Shown piece after piece: positions 7,854-14,161 of a stretch of 14,161 bases of DNA (the first letter of the stretch is position 1; each line of letters opens with the position of its first letter). Source of the stretch: Willaertia magna (lineage: Eukaryota; Heterolobosea; Eutetramitea; Acrasida; Naegleriidae); the NCBI GenBank assembly GCA_902984215.1, contig CADWAF010000794.1, positions 1 through 14,161 of the forward strand, written 5' to 3'. Under the pieces are notes generated by a model. It searched no databases, was not told the DNA's origin, and saw only the letters and a list, made by a program, of their open reading frames with translations. The position numbers and the translations under genes are program-made.

Positions 7854-7972
7854 TCTACAGCACTACAGGTTCCCGAGAAGTCTCCCATCTCAGTACTAAT
7901 GTAGCCCTACTGTGTTTAACTTCTCAAATCGGACGGGATGAGGTGCTTTCACAGTGGTATGGCCGTAGATAC
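7853..7972 (-). rRNA. 5S ribosomal RNA, copy 2
   Basis: This 120-nt 5S rRNA has the same helix I, conserved loops and intermediate element as copy 1. Three positions differ (7911, 7912, 7915). They make the helix II strand CACAGU-A-GG, which pairs perfectly with CCACUGUG around the bulged A. At the same time box A becomes GUUAAACA instead of GUUAAGCA. The better helix suggests this copy keeps the ancestral pairing, though the box A change might affect TFIIIA/TFIIIC recognition. It is convergent with SDR copy 2. Confidence 0.95.
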
Positions 7973-8078
7973 TGAATGGTGTTGATTAAAAAGAATCTAT
8001 CAAAAAACTGGAATTGGTAATTTGATTTTCTTCCAAATCTTTAAAATAGCTAATGAATAAGGTTATAATAAAAATTCT

Positions 8079-8288
8079 TTATTTTACTAATTTTTGTAAT
8101 AAACATTGTTGCATTAATTGATGTAATTTTATACAACCATCAATACATAAATCCATGGCTTCATTTACTTTTTGTAAAGTCATATCACCAACCTGTGTTA
8201 ATTGAGTAACTTCATTGACATTTGACATATATCCACAAACCATACCACCTGTAGCATAAGTTTGGTGAAAATTAAATTGATTTGTTAG
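8079..8288 (-). pseudogene. C-terminal fragment of an exosome RNase PH-like subunit (MTR3/EXOSC6 type)
   Basis: About 69 codons run from just inside an upstream in-frame TGA (8289-8291) to a TAA at 8079-8081. From residue ~13 the text fits the last part of an RNase PH fold: ATGGMVCGYMSNVNEVTQL, then VGDMTLQKVNEAMDLCIDG and a closing helix. Among exosome ring subunits it best recalls MTR3/EXOSC6, where the same Pro/Leu-Asn-x-Val strand, acidic turn and final helices occur. The N-terminal two thirds of the domain is absent, and the upstream reading is unrelated, so this is a 5'-truncated fragment unless missed exons lie upstream. A full-length copy should exist elsewhere. Assignment to MTR3 rather than RRP41 or RRP46 is from memory of the families and is tentative. 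Confidence 0.55.
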
Positions 8289-8291
8289 TCA

Positions 8292-8733
8292 TTGTCAAAG
8301 GTGTCCTTATTGGTGGTCTTACATAAATGCTTAGCAATATTATTGAGAGCAATTGCATTACACATGTACGAATGGAAGTAGCACTAGATATGGAATGGAT
8401 ACCTAATTTCTTTTTCACTATTTAAAATATTATACATTTTAGTAATTAGAGAAACCCTTAAATTAGTAGAATTAAATATTAATGTCTTATGCTTAACTAG
8501 CTTTTTAAATCCATAATGTTGAGATATTGCAACCAATATACGTGATACATCCTTAATTGTAATAATTGTAGAAATATTGAATTTGTGTATCTTTTCATCA
8601 AGATATGAATGTAATAATTCTAAAATAAAAGATATACTTTGATAATTGACTGATGAGCAAATATTTACATAAGGAAGATAAAGCCTCTAACTCAAATACG
8701 CAATTTGAAACAATTGTAGAATCTATACCTTTA
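8292..8733 (-). pseudogene. Degenerate coding remnant, family unknown
   Basis: The minus strand keeps long protein-like readings without a whole gene. One frame from about 8660 downward reads helical text (ILELLHSYLDEKIHKFNIS, KDVSRILVAISQHYGFKKL, VSLITKMYNIL), meets TAG at about 8391-8393, and continues in the same frame with YMCNAIALNNIAKHLCK until TAA. Another frame covers about 8640-8733 (NCVFELEALSSLCKYLL) and is continuous with the broken X copy. The helical, Leu/Ile-rich pattern resembles an alpha-solenoid, but I cannot name it. It may be one decayed gene or a missed multi-exon gene that also includes the exosome-like fragment. Confidence 0.4.
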
Positions 8734-9018
8734 CCAGAATCTCCATATTTCGTCACATAATTATCCACAGTGTTCCAATTATTAATCTTCAATAATACTC
8801 TAAGTGGATAATCCAAATTTACATCGACAACAAAGGCAGTTCCACAAATATTTGGAGCTGTGAATAAAGTTCTTCTATCAAATTCAAATACGTGTTCAGG
8901 GTATAAATAAATTTTACTGATTTTCCAACAAATGCAACAACATATTGATCTTGCATGTAATATGAACTTGTGTAAAATTCACTTAAAGAAAAACTCTTAC
9001 CGTAGCCAGTTAATTTTG
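8734..9018 (-). pseudogene. X family copy 3 (X3), frameshifted and truncated
   Basis: Minus-strand translation gives TGYGKSFSLSEFYTSSYYMQ, then VVAFVGKS in one frame, then KIYLYPEHVFEFDRR and WNTVDNYVTKYGDS in the next frame. Compared with X1 and X2, one base is missing at about 8917, where ACCTGATTTT on the plus strand of the others has become ACTGATTTT. The homology stops after YGDS, so the C-terminal NKKEL end is gone and the frame runs into unrelated sequence. It is closer to X2 than to X1. It lies just downstream of the large nuclease gene on the same strand. It is most likely a dead copy. Confidence 0.85.
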
Positions 9019-9131
9019 TTATAAAATTTAAAAGTAAAAAAATTAGTAAAAGGTAAATGTTAATCCATTGGAATATTTGGAAGGATCATTTCCTAATTTA
9101 ATTTACAATATATGAAGAAAAAAACGTAACT

Positions 9132-12100
9132 CTACTCTAGTTTTTTTAATTCACTTGTATAGTTATTTTCCAATTCTAGTTTACAAAACTTTTTTTGGTA
9201 AAGCCCCAAACGAAGAGTATCAGTTTCACTAAAGCTTCCTGTGGGGTAATCTATTAATATGTTGTTGTATTCATTTACTAGAATTATTTTACAACCAATA
9301 TTGTTGTTGTGACAATAATCTAAAAAGGCATAAATAAAAGCAACCCCATTTAGATCTGGATTTTGTTCAATACTAGTTAAATCCGTGTTTGTTATTTCAT
9401 TTTGTATGTTTATGTCTAGTAACCCGGTTACATTTTCGGTTTTTGAAACTGTGTGTATTTTTTTAAACAATAGCTGTCTCAAGTTTTTTGGGTTTTTTTC
9501 TTTACTTTTTAAAAAAGTGGCTAGAAAATGTGTTATCCCATTCTCATTTGTAATTACTTTGTATTTCAATCTTAAAAATTTGATTTCCATACTTAACATT
9601 ACATTACTATTCACTAAATTTTTTTCAATTGATGAAAGTTCTTTTTTTGCTGAAGTGTTTTCTGTTTTTTCTTTTCTGCTTTTCCGTGTAGAAAACTTGC
9701 AAACCGTAATTTTTTTACCATTATCCCGATTTTCCTTCTCATCAATTAATGTTTGGTAATTTGTTAACTTCAAATCATCAAACGCTCCTACAATCGTTCC
9801 TTTTGCATTTTCTTTATCAGAAGTCTTTGCCTCACCTAAACAAACTTCCAAAGCACCTTCCTTAACAAGGATCCAACAAATATCGAATTGTCTATTTTTT
9901 TCTCCGAGAAAAACTCTAATATTTCCCCAAAGTATTATCCATATATTATTCTCTGTTGTTATATCCATTACTTGATTAATGGCTTTTGATAGAGCTAAAG
10001 ACTCAAATTTGTAACCTTTTTTGTGAGGATTGTATTTAATATTTTTCTTGTCAACCATGTCATAAAAATCGTGAACGCTTTTTAGAGCCTCTGCGTTGCC
10101 GTCACAAATAGTCCAACAAGACCTGTCTGAATTTTCTAAAAGAAAATTATAGTCCTCGCCTAATACTCTTCGCATTAAGTATTTTGTTAATAATTCTACA
10201 CTGGATGTAATTGGGATTGGGAATTTTTTGGTTATATTTTGGAATCCTACATAACATGAAGAATATTTTTCTTTCCACTTTTGAGTTGATTTAGAAAGAA
10301 GTTTATACAGCTTATTAATATCTAATTGACAAAACCATTGGCACTTTATGAATGATTCTTGGTCAAGGTTCCATTGTTGTAAAAGAAAATTATTTAAATC
10401 TTCCATCTCATTTCTTTTCAAATAATCTTTCAGCTCTCTGTATAACTCAAAATCCCCTTCTCCCGGGTTACTAGGAAATAGTACTGGAAAACTACACTTA
10501 TACTTATCAGTTGTTACTTTTTCAAGATAAAGTTCAGAAATTGGTTTTTCAAACAAATTTTCTATCATTTCTGCAAAACTTAAATTAGTTTCTGTTAAAT
10601 ATTGATTAATTATCTTCATGTTACGAAGCATTGCTTCTGCATAATTTTCATTCAGCATTATTTCATTTAAATAATATTCGTTTTCTTTTTGTAAAATTCT
10701 TCCTCTTTCATCATTTTTGAAATACATTTTTGAGGTGATGTAGTCATCAGAAAACATTTCAGACAAACTATTTTTGTCTATTTTGAATAAACTTTTCTTT
10801 GGTGGATCTGTCATCAAATATACAATTTGTCTTAGTATATAAAATGTTCTAATCAAAGTGTTAGAATTGGTACTGCTTAATTTAAAAAATAGTTCTGCAA
10901 GACTTAACAGTAGTAGTCTGCAATCATCGGTCAATCCTTCATAGGTGTTAATCAATCTCCACACAGAAAGGACTCTATAAAAATATGCCCAATCCCCTGA
11001 GGCAATAATAGCACTAGCTTTTTTCTTTGAATGTTCTGGAAATGCAACCATAAACCTTTTACAACTTTCGTTGATTTCCATACAATCTCTATATTTTTCT
11101 AATGACTGAGGGGAAGTAAAATCTTTAGGTACTGGGGTACTGCATTGCTCATCTACGATTGTGTTCTTTGGAATCCGTAAGCGAGTGAGGTTGGAATTTG
11201 GCCCCACTCTCTTTTCCTTTATTTCGGAGGGATTTGATTGTTCTTCGTTGGGCTGTAGAAGTAGTTCTTTGGAATTTGTAGGGTTTTTTTTTTGGTTGTT
11301 ATCCACCAAATCCTTCCACAACTTGTAAACAACTACCCGCTCTGCTGCTCTTTCATCTTTCATGTGACCAAAGTTAAAAATTATAAACCAACATAACAAC
11401 ACCTCATAATTAGATATCTTAATTTTAGTTTTGGTTTTAATGTACTCTTCTCCACTCTTCTCCAACAGATTTACGTCAGTATTTCTTTTAATTCCCAACG
11501 TTTTGTTATCTACACCCAACATTATAGATATGACATCCACAAAGTTTGACAAGTACAAAAGTCTTGTCACTGATTTCTCTTTTGTTCCTACCCCCAAGTG
11601 CTTAATTTCAGAAAGCCTCTTTGTTTCCTTTGTTATGAACTCCGAATATCCAGTTTTCCCTTTAAAGACATAGAGCAACTGGTCCAAGTTTTTGATCACC
11701 TTGTCTTTTAATTCACTTTGAATAATGTCATTTACCCAACCTTCATTTAAGTCTTCATACGGCAGCATTTTTGTTTCGTAATTTACAACACTGATTAAAA
11801 ACTTTGATTCTTCTTTCCAGGAACGACGAATCATGTGTAAAAGTAAATCAAATCCCCAACTATCTTTTTTACCTTTATAATCATAACAAAGTTTTTTAAA
11901 ATCGGACATGTTCCCCCCGGTACCCGCAAAGTCAACTAAAAATTGATTCAACAAATTAAGCTGTTTCTTTTCAAAGAGAAAACTGTTAGAGCCTTCCTTT
12001 GCGTAAACAACAGAAGGAGAGATATAGAAATACTCTAAACTGTTCTTCAAATTTTCATCATAGTCATTCATTAAAGAAACCCTCGTTACAATGGAACTCT

Positions 12101-12422
12101 TGTTTCTTAATTTTTTTAATGAGCTGTTGAAGCAAAAAATTTCATATTTTTCACATAAAATGAACTCATGGTCAACTTTAAAATCTTCAACAGGAAATGT
12201 AATTTCTAAGCATTGTTTAGTACATTCATCTACGTTATTTACTTCCGTATTATTATTGAGAGAATTACCTGAGGCTGGCATGCTGTTCATAACAATACTA
12301 TCTTTATCGTCATTAGATTTTACTGAAGTGGTGCGGTAATAGTGGAAGAAGTTAGGGAATGAATCCTGTAAGGATTCACTAATTTCTTGGTGCTGTTTTA
12401 AATGCACACGAAATGTGTTCAT
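9132..12422 (-). CDS. Large protein with C-terminal PD-(D/E)XK nuclease-like domain, 1096 aa
   Basis: This is a single uninterrupted frame from ATG (12420-12422) to TAG, with no intron in 3.3 kb. Most of the protein is not recognised: it is mainly helical by eye, with a basic/low-complexity linker around residues 390-440. No Walker A motif was found, so it is not an obvious NTPase. Near the C-terminus the order Glu807 (FESLAL, in a helix), Asp847 (QFDICW strand) and Glu864-x-Lys866 (LGEAK) matches the active-site layout of PD-(D/E)XK nucleases, with 17 residues between Asp and the ExK motif. A helix with NYQ (DDLKLTNYQ) follows. Large proteins ending in such domains are common in Mucoromycota fungi and in amoebae, and include transposon-derived and Crinkler-like families. 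Kinship to any of these is inference. Base composition looks less AT-rich than the gene at the left edge, which could mean mobility or transfer. Confidence 0.8.
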   Translation of the reverse strand: MNTFRVHLKQHQEISESLQDSFPNFFHYYRTTSVKSNDDKDSIVMNSMPASGNSLNNNTEVNNVDECTKQCLEITFPVEDFKVDHEFILCEKYEIFCFNSSLKKLRNKSSIVTRVSLMNDYDENLKNSLEYFYISPSVVYAKEGSNSFLFEKKQLNLLNQFLVDFAGTGGNMSDFKKLCYDYKGKKDSWGFDLLLHMIRRSWKEESKFLISVVNYETKMLPYEDLNEGWVNDIIQSELKDKVIKNLDQLLYVFKGKTGYSEFITKETKRLSEIKHLGVGTKEKSVTRLLYLSNFVDVISIMLGVDNKTLGIKRNTDVNLLEKSGEEYIKTKTKIKISNYEVLLCWFIIFNFGHMKDERAAERVVVYKLWKDLVDNNQKKNPTNSKELLLQPNEEQSNPSEIKEKRVGPNSNLTRLRIPKNTIVDEQCSTPVPKDFTSPQSLEKYRDCMEINESCKRFMVAFPEHSKKKASAIIASGDWAYFYRVLSVWRLINTYEGLTDDCRLLLLSLAELFFKLSSTNSNTLIRTFYILRQIVYLMTDPPKKSLFKIDKNSLSEMFSDDYITSKMYFKNDERGRILQKENEYYLNEIMLNENYAEAMLRNMKIINQYLTETNLSFAEMIENLFEKPISELYLEKVTTDKYKCSFPVLFPSNPGEGDFELYRELKDYLKRNEMEDLNNFLLQQWNLDQESFIKCQWFCQLDINKLYKLLSKSTQKWKEKYSSCYVGFQNITKKFPIPITSSVELLTKYLMRRVLGEDYNFLLENSDRSCWTICDGNAEALKSVHDFYDMVDKKNIKYNPHKKGYKFESLALSKAINQVMDITTENNIWIILWGNIRVFLGEKNRQFDICWILVKEGALEVCLGEAKTSDKENAKGTIVGAFDDLKLTNYQTLIDEKENRDNGKKITVCKFSTRKSRKEKTENTSAKKELSSIEKNLVNSNVMLSMEIKFLRLKYKVITNENGITHFLATFLKSKEKNPKNLRQLLFKKIHTVSKTENVTGLLDINIQNEITNTDLTSIEQNPDLNGVAFIYAFLDYCHNNNIGCKIILVNEYNNILIDYPTGSFSETDTLRLGLYQKKFCKLELENNYTSELKKLE

Positions 12423-12743
12423 TTTTTTTAATGTTATCGCTATTTTAATAGTTTGATTTCTGAAGTCAATGTCGTTTTTAATAATCCTAACAACGACATG
12501 ACTACCTTTCTGCGGGACAAACCATTTTCAAACGCTATTAAATATTAATATTTAATAGGTAATGAATATACAAATGAAAATAGAAATTAAACATCATGAC
12601 ATTTCTGGCATATTAAAGAAGATTATTTTGAGGGCATGCAAGAAAATTATATGGTACACCAAGAAATTACAAAACTGGTTTTATTTTATAAATTTTTCAT
12701 TAATTATGTAATATTTACTAATGATGATAATTAGTATAATTAT
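12423..12743. other. Intergenic between the nuclease-like gene and ITPase
   Basis: This region runs from the start of the nuclease gene to the end of the ITPase gene. It holds one long palindrome (12535-12558) and otherwise AT-rich sequence. I see no gene. Confidence 0.5.
12535..12558. repeat. 24-base perfect palindrome
   Basis: The sequence is its own reverse complement over 24 bases (CTATTAAATATT and its mirror). It lies about 113 bases upstream of the nuclease gene ATG. It could be a dimeric factor site or simply AT-rich inverted sequence. It is longer than expected even in such DNA. Confidence 0.6.
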
Positions 12744-13920
12744 TTATTTCTTAACAACACTCTTTAATAATTCTTCTTGTAAAGCAGTAAATGCCTTATA
12801 TCTATGACTTATTGTATTCTTTTCATCTTTTGATAATTCAGCATAAGTTTTATCATATCCTTCAGGTTCAAAAATTGGATCCCAACCAAATGCTTTCTCT
12901 CCTTCTAATTTTCTAGGTAAAACAATCTTTCCCTTCGTTTCACCAACAATAATTTTAGGTTCAAGAGAAATTTCATGTTCTCCACCACCACAACATCCTC
13001 CACATTCTTCATCTTCACAACAATCTTCCCATTCTTCTTGTTCTTCTTCCTTTCCTTCTTTCTTCTTTTTACAATTTTCATTTTCATTACACTCTCCTTC
13101 CTTACAACATTCATTATTACCATGTTTATGTTCATGCTTATGTTCATGATGGTGATGTTCATGCTCGCAACATCCTTCATGATGTTCATGCTCATGATGA
13201 TGTTCATGTTCATGGTGATGATGCATCATCCCTCCTAACTGTTCTTGTATCCAAGCAGGATCCCAATAGGCTAAAGTACAAACTGCAGATGCTGATTTAT
13301 CTTCAAAGCCTGATAACATTTGATTTAAACCTTCCCAACCTAATTTCTCTAAAAACCATTTAATATATGGACCTGGTAAACCTTTCATTGCAGTAAAACA
13401 TAATGAAGTATCTTCTGTTACGATAATGGAACCATAACATTTCTTCATAATAGTTGGATCAGTTAAAACATTTTGTATTGCAATTCTACACTTTTCTTTA
13501 CTAATTTCTTCAATTTCACCTTGTAGTTCAGGTACTGTTTATTGTAGTTTTTTTTTGTATGTTTTTAATTTTGTAGTTTGTTTTTAAATCATTTTGTTTT
13601 TGTAGAAATACAATTTGTAAAATTATAATGATTGCAGTCATACAATGATAAATAGAACAATTGTTGTTAAGTAGTAAATAATGTTTGTATTAAATGTTTG
13701 AAAAAGAAGTATTTTTTGTTAGTGCGGAATTAGGTCAAATTAGTTAATGTCTTGTAAATGATTATTATTACTTACAGTCAATTGGAATAGAATTTACTTC
13801 AAATTCATCTCCCATAATTTTTTGAACTTCCTTTAGTTTATTTTCATTTCCAGTAATGAAAAGTACTTTAATTTTATTGTTGGTTTGTTGTTTAGTTTCT
13901 TCTGTTGGATTTGAAAGCAT
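12744..13920 (-). CDS. ITPA: Inosine triphosphate pyrophosphatase (ITPase, HAM1 family) with His/Cys-rich insertion
   Basis: Exon 1 (13776-13920) and exon 2 (12744-13534) join to give 311 residues. The enzyme hydrolyses ITP, dITP and XTP to monophosphates, cleaning the cytosolic nucleotide pool. Family hallmarks are present in order: TGNENK at 23-28, LPELQGE at 49-55 (spanning the intron), EDTSL at 89-93, GLPGPYIKWF at 100-109, GFEDKSA near 124, FGWDPIF at 264-270 and SHR at 291-293. Typical length is about 190-200 residues. The excess is an insertion at about residues 145-237, between the CTLAYW strand and IIVGETKGKI, which contains 21 His, 11 Cys and many Glu/Lys. It resembles metal-binding tails, but its function is unknown. 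The chosen ATG is in frame with the conserved N-terminal strand and gives a 15-residue polar extension. Confidence 0.93.
12964..13242 (-). repeat. Low-complexity His/Glu/Cys/Lys-encoding tract inside ITPA
   Basis: CAT/CAC and GAA/GAG codons alternate to encode HHHHEHEHHHEHEHH-type sequence, followed by Cys pairs (CC five times), a Lys run and a Glu run. It stays in frame with the enzyme on both sides. Other frames read as Met/Ile- or Phe-rich text, which is a by-product of the repeat. Confidence 0.85.
13535..13775 (-). other. Intron of ITPA (241 bases)
   Basis: The donor is GTAAGT and the acceptor AACAG. The split codon T|TA gives Leu49 and rebuilds the family motif IDLPELQGE exactly. It is much longer than the 51-61-base introns proposed elsewhere in the window and is T-rich with repeated TTTGTAGTTT. 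Confidence 0.9.
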
Positions 13921-14161
13921 TTTTTTTTGCAGCGATGGCAAAAAATTAACAGAGGGCGTTTTTGATAAAGGTTGTTTTTTTGTTTGCCCAAAAACTTTGC
14001 TGGAAAGTAGGTTCGAACGCGGAAGGGTAACCCTAAAATAATAAAATTACATTTAACAAATAATATATATTATATTATATTTGTAAATCAAATTAAAATA
14101 TTTTAACTTTTTTTATTAATTTTGTTTATATATTAATAGTATTTGTAATTTTCAATTTAAA
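13921..14161. other. Upstream region of ITPA, right edge
   Basis: No gene is supported. About 110 bases before the ATG lies a GC-richer island (GGTTCGAACGCGG, then the near-palindrome AGGGTAACCCT), possibly promoter elements. The last 120 bases are almost pure A/T. Confidence 0.4.

Larger units (their letters stand above)
6794..7977. repeat. Duplicated block copy 2 (promoter + SDR gene + 5S rRNA)
   Basis: This is a direct repeat of 2011-3225. The left edge begins at the TGTAG shared with copy 1. The right edge is five bases beyond the 5' end of the 5S gene, after which the two sequences are unrelated. It is about 3.6 kb from copy 1, with F-box and X genes between. Confidence 0.92.

Noticed and set aside
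9132..12422. CRN-type NTPase plus nuclease architecture for the large protein
   Set aside because: No Walker A motif was found in the N-terminal part. Only the nuclease-like end is supported.
12975..13238. Phe/Met-rich plus-strand frame that looks like a membrane protein
   Set aside because: It is the complement of the His/Glu/Lys repeat in ITPA and has no independent support.
13985..14010. GGTTCGAAC resembling a tRNA B box / T-arm
   Set aside because: On neither strand does the T-stem pair beyond one or two bases, and no acceptor, D-arm or anticodon arm fits around it.
13856..14041. Short plus-strand frame with a signal-peptide-like start (MKSTLILLLVCCLVSS)
   Set aside because: It is antisense to ITPA exon 1 and its promoter. 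The hydrophobic run comes from the complement of the real coding sequence.
1..14161. CRISPR array, bacterial operons or ribosome-binding sites
   Set aside because: No spaced repeats or prokaryotic signals are present. Introns and eukaryotic 5S genes show that this is a eukaryotic nuclear sequence.

Overview
The window is nuclear DNA from an AT-rich eukaryotic microbe. The evidence is eukaryotic-type 5S rRNA genes, GT-AG introns that restore reading frames, A-rich contexts before ATG codons, and Asn-, Ser- and His-rich low-complexity protein segments. Composition and low-complexity style fit a dictyostelid-like amoebozoan. The 5S sequence (UGAAAGCACC, then CAUCCCGUCCGAU and GAAGUUAA) also resembles fungal 5S, so an AT-rich early-diverging fungus remains possible. 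I cannot name the species.

Layout. Positions 1-1089 (+) hold the 3' end of an Asn/Pro/Ser-rich protein gene. Positions 1210 to about 9020 are a cluster built by repeated duplication. Its parts are three copies of an unrecognised gene family called 'X' here (minus strand: 1210-1626, 4637-5440, and a broken copy at 8734-9018), two nearly identical SDR oxidoreductase genes (2289-2993 and 7070-7774, +), each followed by a convergent 5S rRNA gene (3101-3220 and 7853-7972, -), and two diverged F-box-like genes with a tiny intron (3526-4351 and 5721-6379, +). Gene debris lies among them, including the C-terminal end of an exosome RNase PH-like subunit (8079-8288, -).

Positions 9132-12422 (-) are one intronless 1096-residue gene. 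Its C-terminal region carries the residue pattern of a PD-(D/E)XK nuclease, and nothing else in it is recognisable. Positions 12744-13920 (-) are a two-exon inosine triphosphate pyrophosphatase gene with a striking His/Cys/acid-rich insertion of about 90 residues.

The genes do not form an operon or a known pathway. What links 1210-9020 is shared duplication history. The SDR+5S block was copied almost intact (10 differences in 705 coding bases by my count), the F-box pair is older and more diverged, and the X family has copies with different N-termini plus one frameshifted copy. The most interesting items are the uncharacterised X family (one member has a perfect E2F-like palindrome just upstream of its start and five Ser-Pro sites), the large nuclease-like protein, the metal-binding-type insertion in the ITPase, and the two 5S copies that differ in helix II pairing.
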